Positions 17,368 to 26,351 of a DNA stretch of 49,445 bases are shown piece after piece. Origin of the DNA: Dolichospermum sp. LEGE 00240 (GTDB lineage: Bacteria; Cyanobacteriota; Cyanobacteriia; Cyanobacteriales; Nostocaceae). The stretch is from assembly GCF_015207875.1 (NCBI RefSeq), contig NZ_JADEVZ010000035.1, positions 1-49,445 on the forward strand. The letters are read 5' to 3'. A program made the translations under genes and the position numbers. Within the stretch, counting starts at the first letter, position 1. Every line of letters begins with the position of its first letter. The notes under the pieces are model-generated. The model was not told the origin of the DNA, made no database searches, and worked only from the letters and a program-made list of their open reading frames with translations.

Positions 17368-17907
17368 ATGGGTGAAAAATATTTGACCTTATCGGAATTG
17401 AATATTGAAGGACAGTTTTTAGGGTTTGTGGGTAAAGATGCTGGGAAATGTAAACATTTACAGTTAGCAGTTCCTGGGGGAAATATTAAACTAAAAATTC
17501 CTAAAAATTTACGTTGTTCCCTAGGTTTATCCTTAGTTCCTGGTGAACAAATTCGCATAGATGCTATTAGTAAATTAAATCTCCGTAACAATAAACTCAA
17601 ACTGCAACTTTATCAAATTCAAGCCATTGGTTTTTGTGTGCTGGAAAATTTTCTTCCTCAACCCAAAGCCAAAATTATGGTATGTCAAAAATCTGGTTGT
17701 CTGAAACGGGGTGGAAAGGGGTTATTGTCAGACTTAGAAAAAACTTTAGGCGATCGCGGTTTATCTGATAAAGTGACAATTGAACACACCGATTGTCAAA
17801 AACGCTGTAGCAGCGCTCCCAATTGTGTTTTGATGTTAGGTAAAAAACAATACAAAAAAGTTCAGCCAGAAGCGATCGCGTCCTTGCTAGAGAATCATTT
17901 GAGTTAA
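17368..17907 (+). CDS. Thioredoxin-like [2Fe-2S] ferredoxin-domain protein
   Basis: The chosen start is the ATG at 17368 (M-G-E-K-Y-L-T-L-S-E); the frame is open back to a GTG at 17314, but those residues read through the repeat. The N-terminal ~110 residues form a beta-rich domain of unknown role (F-L-G-F-V-G-K-D-A-G-K-C-K). The C-terminal ~70 form a thioredoxin-like [2Fe-2S] domain with cluster ligands in M-V-C-Q-K-S-G-C and D-C-Q-K-R-C-S-S-A-P-N-C. The usual role is electron transfer; the partner is unknown. A broken copy of its last part lies at 18820-18898. Confidence 0.82.
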   Translation: MGEKYLTLSELNIEGQFLGFVGKDAGKCKHLQLAVPGGNIKLKIPKNLRCSLGLSLVPGEQIRIDAISKLNLRNNKLKLQLYQIQAIGFCVLENFLPQPKAKIMVCQKSGCLKRGGKGLLSDLEKTLGDRGLSDKVTIEHTDCQKRCSSAPNCVLMLGKKQYKKVQPEAIASLLENHLS

Positions 17908-18355
17908 ATTGTATCTGCTCAATAAATGGGGACGGACTAACTATTCGGGAACGATTTTAGGCCATTTGAGGCTTGTCATTGAACGATTTACCCCGAATTA
18001 TTGAGCAGTTACATATTACATATTAGCTATACCCTAACCAGTCAAAAAGCCACAACCCAATATAATGACATCTCGCAATCTCAACTACCAAACAAATTAG
18101 ATAAAGTTGTCAAAGCCTGGAACGAATTAAAGGCGTTGCTGAGTAAAAGTATGATTTTATTTCACGCAGAGACTCAGAGGCACAGAGAGTAAGAGTTTGA
18201 GAGATGGAATTTTCGACTTTCATACCCCAATTCACCAACGCCGAATTAAAAAATAGCGCCAAATAACTAAAAATCTAATGACGAGTAGAGACTTTCTATG
18301 GAACGTATCTACAATCTTTTTTCCAGCCATTTTTAAAGGCTCAAGTAGGGAATAA
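17908..18355. other. Gene-free interval
   Basis: No convincing gene is present. A short frame at 18001-18192 includes a fragment of a common repeat (CACGCAGAGACTCAGAGGCA) and is unlikely to be coding. Confidence 0.4.
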
Positions 18356-18706
18356 TCACCCAACTGTTACTTCGTCGGTGACAACATCGGTAGCACCATT
18401 AACCTCTTTAGCTATCTCGACTAACTGATCCAGAATATCTTGATTGGGAACTTCCCCTTTCAAAACTACTGTACCTCCCAACTGGGCAATATAAATAGAA
18501 TTTATCTCATCAAAACGGGAGTCTACATCAAAAGCCAGCGCCACTCGCTTTGCTAAACCACTTTGATCATATTCCCCATTGAGTCCCACACGCTCTGGAG
18601 GAGTAATTTCGCCTTCCGCAGAGTTTTCAGCCATTAAATATTCATCAGGATTCACTTGAGCATTTTCTGGTTTTTCCTGCCCAAATAGTCTTTCTAGCCA
18701 ACCCAT
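18356..18706 (-). CDS. BON-domain protein
   Basis: The start is set at the ATG at 18706 (M-G-W-L-E-R-L-F-G); the frame upstream of it lacks family character. The protein has 116 aa, with a charged linker rich in E and N. A BON domain follows from about 60: L-A-K-R-V-A-L-A-F-D-V-D-S-R-F-D, G-T-V-V-L-K-G-E-V-P-N, then A-T-D-V-V-T-D-E-V. BON domains bind membranes or act as small ligand-binding modules. No signal peptide is seen, so it is probably cytoplasmic. It may be related to Kbp/YgaU-type proteins, without the LysM domain. Confidence 0.82.
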   Translation of the reverse strand: MGWLERLFGQEKPENAQVNPDEYLMAENSAEGEITPPERVGLNGEYDQSGLAKRVALAFDVDSRFDEINSIYIAQLGGTVVLKGEVPNQDILDQLVEIAKEVNGATDVVTDEVTVG

Positions 18707-18819
18707 AACTGTTTTCTCCAAGGTAAAATATTGATACAACAAAACAATATCATAAAAAAATCAAAATATATTTCGTTTTGTGAAATGGCTAAAACTCAAT
18801 CAAAATAACGCATTGAGGT

Positions 18820-18898
18820 GAATTTACTCGCTCCCAATTGTGTGTTAAAAGTGAGTAAAAAACAATACAATAAGGTTCACCCAGACGCGATTACTAGG
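18820..18898 (+). pseudogene. Partial copy of the [2Fe-2S] protein gene 3' part
   Basis: This fragment reads L-A-P-N-C-V-L-K-V-S-K-K-Q-Y-N-K-V-H-P-D-A-I-T. It corresponds to S-A-P-N-C-V-L-M-L-G-K-K-Q-Y-K-K-V-Q-P-E-A-I-A in the gene at 17368-17907, and the nucleotide sequences match closely (for example GCTCCCAATTGTGT in both). There is no start or upstream domain. It is a relic of a local duplication, about 1 kb from its parent. Confidence 0.7.
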
Positions 18899-18961
18899 TC
18901 GCATCTTTGTGAAAGAATCATTATCCAAAGGATTTACAGGATAATTTTATTCACAATATTC

Positions 18962-19408
18962 TTAGCTATTCATACTTTGAGGATGAATAATCGTAATTTC
19001 TGGAACAGCTATAAAATCTTTGGGGTTTAAAGTTAAAATATGGCTGATATTATGAGCAAGCATCACGGCTAATATGTGTATATCGTGAGTGCGTTTACCA
19101 GAAATATTATATGTTGTCACTAAGTTTAACCAAATAGAAAATACATCTGGTGTCTCTTCTAGTAAATCAAATTGATTTATTAGCATTTGTACTGCTTGAG
19201 TTGTTTGTTCTACAGTCCACCCTAATCCATTAACATTAACAGGACGAGTAGCAACGACCCAAAATTCAATAATTACTTGAGAGGTAATAAAACATTGACC
19301 ACCTTGTAATAAAATTTCAGAAATAGTATTCTGTATAAGGTTATATTCCAGAGATTGAGAATTTGCAAATCTAAGAATAATATTGGTATCAAGTAAATAG
19401 CTTTTCAT
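18962..19408 (-). CDS. PIN-domain toxin (VapC-like)
   Basis: This 148-aa PIN ribonuclease opens with Y-L-L-D-T-N-I-I-L-R-F, carrying the first catalytic Asp. A central acidic residue is in F-I-T-S-Q-V-I-I-E-F-W-V-V-A-T-R-P and a late Asp in K-R-T-H-D-I-H-I-L-A-V-M. The start codon overlaps the antitoxin stop by 4 bp, the usual toxin-antitoxin arrangement. The target is probably a tRNA or rRNA site, as for other VapC proteins; this cannot be read from the sequence. Confidence 0.88.
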   Translation of the reverse strand: MKSYLLDTNIILRFANSQSLEYNLIQNTISEILLQGGQCFITSQVIIEFWVVATRPVNVNGLGWTVEQTTQAVQMLINQFDLLEETPDVFSIWLNLVTTYNISGKRTHDIHILAVMLAHNISHILTLNPKDFIAVPEITIIHPQSMNS

Positions 19409-19650
19409 ATTCCTCTATCATCATAAATATTTTCTCGACGCAGTGCTTCATCTGATAGGGTAATACTACTTTGAGGAAATTGAGATAACCATTCTTGAAA
19501 TTGTGCTACTTTTTCTGCTGATGTTAAATTTTGCTGTTCTGCTGACGGAATTATATTGATATGAGAAAGTTTAGATAAGAAAAGTTTCTGATCTTCGGGA
19601 GTTAATTTGGAAACAATTTCTACAAGGGAGTCAACAAGTTGTACATTCAT
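19405..19650 (-). CDS. Antitoxin of the PIN toxin pair
   Basis: This 81-aa acidic protein lies directly upstream of the PIN toxin and overlaps it by 4 bp. The N-terminal half is helical (L-V-D-S-L-V-E-I-V-S-K-L-T-P-E-D-Q-K-L-F-L). The C-terminal half (F-Q-E-W-L-S-Q-F-P, then L-S-D-E-A-L-R-R-E-N-I-Y-D-D-R) is the probable toxin-binding tail. No classical AbrB or RHH domain is recognised. The role is assigned from position and size. Confidence 0.75.
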   Translation of the reverse strand: MNVQLVDSLVEIVSKLTPEDQKLFLSKLSHINIIPSAEQQNLTSAEKVAQFQEWLSQFPQSSITLSDEALRRENIYDDRGI

Positions 19651-19717
19651 AATTATCTATGTCATTTACTAGGTTATAGGCAATATCACACTCTATGTCA
19701 ATTATAAACTCTCAACT

Positions 19718-20037
19718 GTCAGAATCAGGATATCCAGGATTAAAGGATTTACAGGATGTTTATTGCAAAATTCTTTTAGTCCGTTTTAACGGACTTTCGC
19801 TATAAGACTTGGAATTTATTCCCAGGAGGGTGATGATGCTTCATGAAATATAATTATTTTGTCAGAATCAGGATATCCAGGATTAAAGGATGTACAGGAT
19901 TGTTATTTGATGGTTGATAGATGAGACTCATATATTTATTCTTATATTATATCTCATAAATATTTGCTTCTCTCCATACTAATAATCAAAAAGTTACATC
20001 CTGAAAATCCTCAAATCTTGGACATCCTGATTCTGAC
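19718..20037. repeat. Dispersed repeat cluster with three copies of a 40-bp unit
   Basis: GTCAGAATCAGGATATCCAG followed by GATTAAAGGAT(T/G)TACAGGAT occurs at 19718-19757 and 19861-19900. A diverged inverted copy ends in ATCCTGATTCTGAC at 20037 (from 19997). Between the first two copies lies the double-hairpin repeat at 19777-19830. No gene is present in this 413-bp gap between the antitoxin and the acyltransferase. Confidence 0.6.
19777..19830. repeat. 50-bp double-hairpin repeat, copy 3
   Basis: TAGTCCGTTTTAACGGACTT, then TCGCTATAAGAC, then TTGGAATTTATTCCCAGG. It is nearly identical in its first hairpin to the copy at 17261 and has the same order of parts. Confidence 0.6.
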
Positions 20038-20063
20038 AAAAATTATCTAAATTACCAAAAACA

Positions 20064-21446
20064 TCATCCCTTATCAACCAAACCCTCCAAAACCTGCTGT
20101 AAATCAGTCGTCAACTCAGCCACCGACTGTCTAGCAGCAACTCGACTACTTTTATAAACTGCATAACGTTCCGAAATAGAAATTGGTTCACCCACAGTTA
20201 TCCTCACCTGCTGCTTACCCAATTGTGGACGATTTAAAGGAATATTCCCCTTAATTTTATTAATCATATCCCATAAAAGTAAAGTCATTTCAGCAAATCT
20301 TTCCACAGTTGGTTTTTCGCGGATATACATCCCAGAAACAGCAACAAAACTCTCAACCAACCTCATGTGCCACATCCGAAAATGTGCTTCTTCAGCAACT
20401 CTATCTCCCAAACTTTTCTCAATGAGTGATAATGATTTAATATCCTTAAAATCTTCCCTAAATATATAATTCCAACCGGCTTGTTCCACCCGTCTACATC
20501 TATCATTCCAATTTCCCCTAGATGGCAAATCAAAATATTGTTCAGCAATAAATAAAGCAATATTCATCACAGATTGCAACCGATAAGCTAACGCTTCATT
20601 TCTATCTGTAATTCCTCCATTCGTAATTTTCTCATTTGGTAATGTTTGATGATAAAACTTAGTGTAAAATTGCTCCATTACCGATAATAAATGTTCTGCC
20701 AAACCCAATAATCGAGGATAAAGCGCAGTAAAATTAGCCTCAGTTTTCTCTTGATTTACCAATAAACCACTAGCCGCTTCTAATTCAGTTAACAAATTTG
20801 CTATATTATCCCAAGGCTGATTAACGTAACTATATTTAATGCCAATTGGTAAAATTAAAACTTCCTCATCTCTTCCCGCTTTTTGCAAGTCTTCCGCACA
20901 CCAAAAACCCATCTGTGCGATACCCGGTTCTAAAGGACTAATAATCTCCGATAAACCGTTTGTAGCGCCTTCTGGCGCAGCAGCCATGGGAAACTGACCA
21001 TTAGCATACAAATCCCGCACCGAACGCAACCCAGTCCAGTCAGCTTTACCGCGTTGAATCGGAGTTCCCCCCAAATGGGAAATTACCCAACCAACTTGAG
21101 AACCAGCCCAGAGAGGAATGCCCCGATCATAGATAAAATGGGCATGAAGCGGATATTGTAGCTGTATACCCCCAACTCGTGCTACTTTAGGCAAGATTTG
21201 GGACAGTAAATAAGTTAAACAAAGAGGGTCTGCTGTTTGAGGATGACGAAACGCCAACATAAACCGGATTTTACCATCCTGAAACCGTTGATAGCAATCC
21301 GCCAAAGTTTCAACGTTGTTTGCTTCAATGTTGCTAATGGGTGTTTTCCAGCGAATCCAGTTAGGTAGGACTAGATGTACTAACTTTAACAACAAAGGGT
21401 TAAAAGCTGGCGGAATAAATTCTAAAGGTGGTTGTGCTTGATACAT
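20064..21446 (-). CDS. PlsC-like 1-acyl-glycerol-3-phosphate acyltransferase family protein
   Basis: The 460-aa protein carries the H-x4-D catalytic motif as R-H-P-Q-T-A-D near residue 70, G-G-T-P-I-Q-R-G around 130, and the substrate-binding F-P-M-A-A-A-P-E-G-A-T-N near 155, the usual order in the PlsC family. The protein is almost twice as long as a minimal PlsC. Its C-terminal half is helical, without a recognised domain. A role in phospholipid or glycolipid synthesis, or in lipid remodelling, is likely. The stretch between it and the divergently transcribed proS contains a short GGTAATAGGTAATGGG heptamer-like run. Confidence 0.85.
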   Translation of the reverse strand: MYQAQPPLEFIPPAFNPLLLKLVHLVLPNWIRWKTPISNIEANNVETLADCYQRFQDGKIRFMLAFRHPQTADPLCLTYLLSQILPKVARVGGIQLQYPLHAHFIYDRGIPLWAGSQVGWVISHLGGTPIQRGKADWTGLRSVRDLYANGQFPMAAAPEGATNGLSEIISPLEPGIAQMGFWCAEDLQKAGRDEEVLILPIGIKYSYVNQPWDNIANLLTELEAASGLLVNQEKTEANFTALYPRLLGLAEHLLSVMEQFYTKFYHQTLPNEKITNGGITDRNEALAYRLQSVMNIALFIAEQYFDLPSRGNWNDRCRRVEQAGWNYIFREDFKDIKSLSLIEKSLGDRVAEEAHFRMWHMRLVESFVAVSGMYIREKPTVERFAEMTLLLWDMINKIKGNIPLNRPQLGKQQVRITVGEPISISERYAVYKSSRVAARQSVAELTTDLQQVLEGLVDKG

Positions 21447-21584
21447 TTTATTGGTAATAGGTAATGGGTAATAGGTAATGGGTAATAGGTAAACATTTTC
21501 TGCAACCTGTTCCCTATTTTCTTCTGACGTGGAAACATTTTAAACCTACGCGATTTGAAAAATTAGCAAATAAAGGTAAAAACA

Positions 21585-23393
21585 ATGCGATTATCACAAA
21601 TGTTATTTGTTACACTGCGGGATGATCCGGCTGATGCGGAAATACCCAGCCATAAATTGTTACTCCGTGCTGGATATATCCGTCGCATTGGTGGTGGGAT
21701 TTATGCTTATCTTCCCCTAATGTGGCGGGTTTTGCAAAAAGTTTCCCAAATTGTCCGGGAAGAAATGAATGCTACCGGCGCACAAGAATGTTTATTACCA
21801 CAGTTACAACCTGCGGAATTATGGCAGGAGTCGGGACGCTGGGACACCTATACTAAAGCTGAGGGAATTATGTTTTCTCTTGTGGATAGAAGAGAACAAC
21901 AATTAGGACTAGGACCAACTCACGAAGAAGTAATTACCACAGTTGCCCGTGATATGATTCGTTCCTATCGTCAATTACCTGTACATTTATATCAAATTCA
22001 AACTAAGTTTCGGGATGAAATTCGTCCTCGGTTTGGTTTAATGCGCGGACGAGAATTTATTATGAAAGATGGTTATTCTTTCCATGCTGATGAAGAAAGT
22101 TTGAAAAAAACTTACCAGGAAATGTACACTGCTTATAGTAATATGTTGCGGCGTTCTGGTTTGGCTTTTCGGGCTGTGGAAGCTGATTCTGGGGCTATTG
22201 GTGGTTCTGGTTCTACAGAATTTATGGTGTTAGCAGAAGCGGGAGAAGATGAAGTTCTCTATACTGAAGATGGTAAATATGCAGCAAACGTAGAAAAGGC
22301 GGTTTCTTTAGCAGCAGAAGCGGAAACTTCACCTTTTACAACTTACGAAAAACGGGAAACTCCGGGAACAGAAACTATAGACAACGTTTGTAATTTCTTG
22401 AAATGTTCTCCTACCCAAATTGTCAAAAACGTTTTATATCAAACTGTTTATGATAACGGTTTAACTGTTTTGGTGTTAATAAATATTCGCGGAGATCAGG
22501 AAATCAATGAAGTTAAATTACAAAATGAATTAACTAAGTTAGCTCCTCAATTTGGTGCTAAAACTATCCTCACTTTAACTGTACCAAATGCCGAAGCCCA
22601 AGCAACATGGCAAGCAAAATCTTTGCCTTTAGGTTACATAGCACCAGATATTAGTGATGATTATATTGCGGAAAGTAAACAGGTAAATTCTCAGTTTGTG
22701 CGGTTGGTGGATAAAACCGCTGTGGAGTTAAAGAACTTTGTCACTGGTGCAAATGAAGCTGGTTTTCATGTAGTTGGCGCAAATTGGGGTGAGCAATTTA
22801 AGCTACCTGCACTAACCGTAGATATTCGGAAATCCAAATTAGGCGATCGCTCCCTCCACGACCCAACCCAAACCCTACAAACAGCTAGAGGCATCGAAGC
22901 CGGTCACATCTTCCAACTGGGGACAAAATACTCCCAGGCGATGGGTGCAACTTATACCAACGAACAAGGAGAAGAAAAGCCTTTAGTTATGGGTTGTTAT
23001 GGTGTCGGTGTGTCACGGTTAGCACAATCAGCCGTAGAACAATCCTATGATAAGGATGGCATAATTTGGCCAATAGCGATCGCCCCCTATCACGCCATCA
23101 TCACCATTCCTAACATTAAAGATGCAGGGCAAATCGCCGTTGCCGAAAAACTTTACACAGAACTCAACCAAGCAGGTGTAGAAACCTTATTAGATGACAG
23201 AGATGAACGGGCCGGTGTTAAATTCAAAGATGCAGATTTAATCGGTATCCCCTTCAGAATCGTCACCGGTAGAGCCATTACAAATGGTAAAGTCGAAGTA
23301 GTCAAACGTGCAACCCGTGAATCTCAAGAAATTGCCATTGACGAAGTTATCAATACATTGCAACAATGGATTAATGAGGCAATAGAGAGTTAA
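21585..23393 (+). CDS. proS: Prolyl-tRNA synthetase
   Basis: This 602-aa class II synthetase begins [19 protein letters not shown] and has the catalytic core with G-P-T-H-E-E and [17 protein letters not shown]. An editing (INS/YbaK-like) insertion lies between about 225 and 385. Motif 3 is near [10 protein letters not shown], and the C-terminal anticodon-binding domain is [17 protein letters not shown]. This is the bacterial-type ProRS with the editing domain. It is a housekeeping gene with no special regulation visible. Confidence 0.97.
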   Translation: MRLSQMLFVTLRDDPADAEIPSHKLLLRAGYIRRIGGGIYAYLPLMWRVLQKVSQIVREEMNATGAQECLLPQLQPAELWQESGRWDTYTKAEGIMFSLVDRREQQLGLGPTHEEVITTVARDMIRSYRQLPVHLYQIQTKFRDEIRPRFGLMRGREFIMKDGYSFHADEESLKKTYQEMYTAYSNMLRRSGLAFRAVEADSGAIGGSGSTEFMVLAEAGEDEVLYTEDGKYAANVEKAVSLAAEAETSPFTTYEKRETPGTETIDNVCNFLKCSPTQIVKNVLYQTVYDNGLTVLVLINIRGDQEINEVKLQNELTKLAPQFGAKTILTLTVPNAEAQATWQAKSLPLGYIAPDISDDYIAESKQVNSQFVRLVDKTAVELKNFVTGANEAGFHVVGANWGEQFKLPALTVDIRKSKLGDRSLHDPTQTLQTARGIEAGHIFQLGTKYSQAMGATYTNEQGEEKPLVMGCYGVGVSRLAQSAVEQSYDKDGIIWPIAIAPYHAIITIPNIKDAGQIAVAEKLYTELNQAGVETLLDDRDERAGVKFKDADLIGIPFRIVTGRAITNGKVEVVKRATRESQEIAIDEVINTLQQWINEAIES

Positions 23394-23410
23394 AATTAAC
23401 CCTTGTGGGG

Positions 23411-23425
23411 CAGGCATCTTGCCTG
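23411..23425. repeat. Small hairpin repeat after proS
   Basis: CAGGCATCTTGCCTG is a hairpin 17 bp after the proS stop. A sister copy, GCGGGCATCTTGCCCGC, lies at 32782-32798. It may act as a terminator, but it has no T-run. Confidence 0.45.
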
Positions 23426-23454
23426 TCGTTACTGCCGTTAAGATTTGTTTCTGG

Positions 23455-23596
23455 AGTTTGGACTAATTTATTCGGCTAAAGCTTCAGACGCAAGCTGAGA
23501 GAAGGTTTCAGGCTTTAGAAGTCTCCTTTGGATTCGTAAGTTCCAATGCTTGTCTAGTAAGGGTTTCAGGCTATGGAAGTCAATTTAGTCCAAACT
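23455..23596. repeat. MITE-like element with internal direct repeats
   Basis: AGTTTGGACTAATTT (23455) and AATTTAGTCCAAACT (23582-23596) are inverted ends matching at 14 of 15 positions around 142 bp. Inside, AAGGTTTCAGGCTTTAGAAG and AGGGTTTCAGGCTATGGAAG repeat directly. There is no coding capacity. It lies in the 509-bp gap between proS and a broken toxin-antitoxin pair. Confidence 0.55.
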
Positions 23597-23902
23597 CAAG
23601 TTGTTTATAAGTCTTGGTTAATTTTCCAATTTTACACTGGCTATGCCCGAGGGCACGCTGGCGCGAACGCATGGGTGTCGTGACTCAAATAACGGCTACC
23701 ATGAGAGTAAACTCAGGGTGGTTTGGTCAGTACGGCTTACTTGATTACTCTTGCAAGCCCAGTTCCTTTAGGGCTGGGTTACTGACACTCTGGTTTTAGT
23801 CAAACTTTCAAAATGTGATCACTCAGCTATTATATTGTATAATTAAGTGATGTAGATTAAACTGACGCAAGGAAACCCAATATTTAGTAATGGTAAAATA
23901 AA
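23597..23902. other. Gene-free interval, possible transposon remnant
   Basis: No intact gene is present. AGCCCAGTTCCTTTAGGGCT followed by GGGTTACTGAC at 23757-23787 resembles the hairpin end of an IS200/IS605-type element, but no tnpA or tnpB remains, so this is only a suggestion. Confidence 0.25.
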
Positions 23903-24183
23903 ATGGCCGCAACAGAAGTCAAATTTACCCTCACCTTACCCGAAGTCCCAGAAATTCATTGTTTAGAAGCAGAAAAAAAGCCAAAGAAGCATACATCATG
24001 ACATTATTACGTCATGGAGATATTAGTGCTGGACGTGCAGCAGAATTATTAGAAATTGAACAATGGCAACTTTCTGATTTAATGGATATTTACCAAATAT
24101 CTCCCTTCCCCAGTCAAACAAAGGAAGAACTACAGCAAGAAGTTACTCAAACGCTAGCAATTTTAAGCCAGTATAAAAAGTGA
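23903..24183 (+). pseudogene. UPF0175-family antitoxin, frameshifted in an A7 run
   Basis: An ATG at 23903 begins M-A-A-T-E-V-K-F-T-L-T-L-P-E-V-P-E-I-H-C-L-E-A-E-K, which runs to a stop at 23998-24000. The continuation in the next frame, K-A-K-E-A-Y-I-M-T-L-L-R-H-G-D-I-S-A-G-R-A-A-E-L-L, is the UPF0175 core and runs to 24183. The frames meet at the A7 run at 23973-23979; one more A would give a single 93-codon gene. It may be a real mutation, slippage or a sequence error. The partner toxin gene follows with a 4-bp overlap. Confidence 0.75.
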
Positions 24184-24401
24184 TTATTGTCTCCGATACA
24201 ACTCCCTTGAGTGAATTAGCAAAAGTTGGACAACTCAATTTATTGCGGGATGTTTTTGGTAAAGTAATTATTGCGCAAGAAGTTTATTATGAAGTAACAA
24301 CAGGTACACACCCAGCCGTTAAATTAGTCAAATTAGCAGATTGGATAGAGATAATATCTGTTAAGGATTTAGAAAAACTATCTAAATTAGACATCTGGTG
24401 A
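24180..24401 (+). pseudogene. PIN (DUF3368-type) toxin, truncated
   Basis: The GTG at 24180 overlaps the antitoxin stop. M-I-I-V-S-D-T-T-P-L-S-E-L-A-K-V-G-Q-L is the normal DUF3368/PIN start with the first catalytic Asp. The protein stops after 73 residues, about half the length of the intact relative at 46748-47233 (161 aa), and the second and third acidic motifs are missing. After the stop, the next 130 bp show no continuation that I can recognise. With the frameshifted antitoxin this is a decayed module. Confidence 0.75.
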
Positions 24402-24677
24402 AAATGATTGTAGAGACATTCCGCCGGAACGTCTTTACAGGGGTTTCCAGTCATGTACATTTCATTTCTGGAGATGTCTATTATTTACAAAATTTGATTA
24501 TGTCATTTTCTCGCTAACCTATATCACTGCTAAAATGTGACTATAATTATACTAAAAACGGGTTGCAGCTTTACCTCTAAAATCACTAAGAGTATTGATA
24601 TACAAAGATTTTTGCCTGGGCAAAAGTCTAGCATTTACCCGTTTCCAGTATATCCATATAATTACTTACTAGCATTT

Positions 24678-26348
24678 ATGAGTCAGTGCCTTAACCCCGC
24701 GTGTCTACAGCGAAACCCACCAAAAACTATTCTCTGTCAATCCTGTGGCAGTCAAATAGTGCTGAAAGAACGGTATCGCGCCGTCCGCATCATTGGTGAA
24801 GGTGGTTTTGGACGGACATTTTTAGCAGTAGACGAACAAAGATTAGATACCCCCTGCGTCATTAAGCAATTTTTACCCCAACAATCAGGCAGTGCGGCGC
24901 TCAAAAAAGCCACAGAGTTATTTGAACAAGAAGCATTCAGACTCAACGATTTAGGGAAACATCCCCATATTCCAGATTTACTCGCCTTCTTTCCCCAAGA
25001 AGGCAGACTTTATCTAATTCAAGAATTTATCGAAGGTCAAAATTTATTAAGTGAACTGCGACAAAAGGGAAAAATTAGCGAATTTGAAGTAAAAAAAATA
25101 TTAATTGAATTATTACATATTTTACAATTTGTTCATGACAATAAAGTAATTCATAGAGATATTAAACCAGAAAATATTATTAAACATTCGCAAACAGGTA
25201 CTTTATTTTTAATTGATTTTGGAGTCTCCAAAGACGTAGGTAACAACGTCCTCACCAAACTGGGAACAGTTACAGGTACACCTGGTTATGCACCACCAGA
25301 ACAATTTCGCGGCATAGTTTATCCCAACAGCGATCTTTATAGTTTAGCTGTAACTTGTATTCGATTATTAACAGGATATTTCCAAAGACCCGATGGTACT
25401 GATCCACTATTTGACTTAACAATCATGCAATGGATATGGAAAAAATATATATTTGTAAATCATGACTTAGAAATAATTTTAGATAAAATGCTGCAAGACC
25501 TACCCTCAAATCGGTTTCAATCGGCAACAGAAATTTTATCAGTATTGCAACCACAGCAACTTTCACAAATAACCATTTCTTCTAGTCACTCTCAGCAAGT
25601 TACAACAACAATTGTTTCCCCAAAACAACCCATAGTTTTTAGAGACAATTTAGGAAATAATTTATTTCTGGAAATGGTCGGTATTCCTGGTGGTACATTT
25701 TCTATGGGTTCACCAGAAGGAGAGGGATATAAAAATGAAAAACCCCAACATCAGGTGACAATTTCACCTTTCTATATCGGAAAATACCCAATTACCCAAG
25801 CACAATGGCAAAAAATCGCCAGTTTACCCAAAATCAACATAGATTTAAACCCCAAACCCTCACACTTCCAAGGTGCAAATCTGCCAGTGGAAAAAATATC
25901 ATGGTTAGATGCCCAAGAATTTTGTGCTAGGTTGGGGGAATACACAGGTAAAATGTATCGCTTACCCAGCGAATCTGAATGGGAATATGCCTGTAGAGCC
26001 AACACCACAACTCCATTTTACTTCGGTGAAACCATTAATACAGATGTAGTTAATCATCATAATAAATACAAACAAACCACAGATGTAGGCGGATTTCCCC
26101 CTAACAACTTTGATTTGTATAATATGCACGGTAATGTATGGGAATGGTGTGAAGATGCTTGGCATAAAGACTATACAAATGCACCTAATGATGGTAGCGT
26201 TTGGACTGGTAACGATAACAAACGCATATTACGCGGTGGTTCTTGGCTGCAAGAGTCAGGCAACTGCCGTTGTGCCTATCGTCACTACATAGTTGCTGGC
26301 GGCAGTAATTACGGTAGTGGTTTGCGAGTCGCGTGTTCTTCTGCGTAA
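24678..26348 (+). CDS. Ser/Thr protein kinase fused to a formylglycine-generating-enzyme (FGE) type domain
   Basis: The start is the ATG at 24678 (M-S-Q-C-L-N-P-A-C), giving 556 aa; the frame is open back to a GTG at 24537. An N-terminal zinc ribbon (C-L-N-P-A-C...C-Q-S-C-G) precedes a Hanks-type kinase domain: G-E-G-G-F-G-R-T-F-L, V-I-K-Q-F, H-R-D-I-K-P-E-N, D-F-G-V-S-K, and G-T-P-G-Y-A-P-P-E-Q. A Q/T-rich linker leads to an FGE-sulfatase fold (I-P-G-G-T-F-S-M-G-S, then L-P-S-E-S-E-W-E-Y-A-C-R-A and M-H-G-N-V-W-E-W-C-E-D). The final ~35 residues, between G-G-S-W and G-L-R-V-A-C, occupy the position that is variable in diversity-generating-retroelement targets of this architecture. Confidence 0.9.
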   Translation: MSQCLNPACLQRNPPKTILCQSCGSQIVLKERYRAVRIIGEGGFGRTFLAVDEQRLDTPCVIKQFLPQQSGSAALKKATELFEQEAFRLNDLGKHPHIPDLLAFFPQEGRLYLIQEFIEGQNLLSELRQKGKISEFEVKKILIELLHILQFVHDNKVIHRDIKPENIIKHSQTGTLFLIDFGVSKDVGNNVLTKLGTVTGTPGYAPPEQFRGIVYPNSDLYSLAVTCIRLLTGYFQRPDGTDPLFDLTIMQWIWKKYIFVNHDLEIILDKMLQDLPSNRFQSATEILSVLQPQQLSQITISSSHSQQVTTTIVSPKQPIVFRDNLGNNLFLEMVGIPGGTFSMGSPEGEGYKNEKPQHQVTISPFYIGKYPITQAQWQKIASLPKINIDLNPKPSHFQGANLPVEKISWLDAQEFCARLGEYTGKMYRLPSESEWEYACRANTTTPFYFGETINTDVVNHHNKYKQTTDVGGFPPNNFDLYNMHGNVWEWCEDAWHKDYTNAPNDGSVWTGNDNKRILRGGSWLQESGNCRCAYRHYIVAGGSNYGSGLRVACSSA

Positions 26349-26351
26349 TTC

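Noticed and set aside
18001-18192. 63-aa frame after the [2Fe-2S] gene
   Set aside because: It ends in a common intergenic repeat, lacks a ribosome-binding site and has no protein-like composition.
23614-23799. 61-aa frame after the MITE-like element
   Set aside because: No family character; the interval looks like a transposon end at most.
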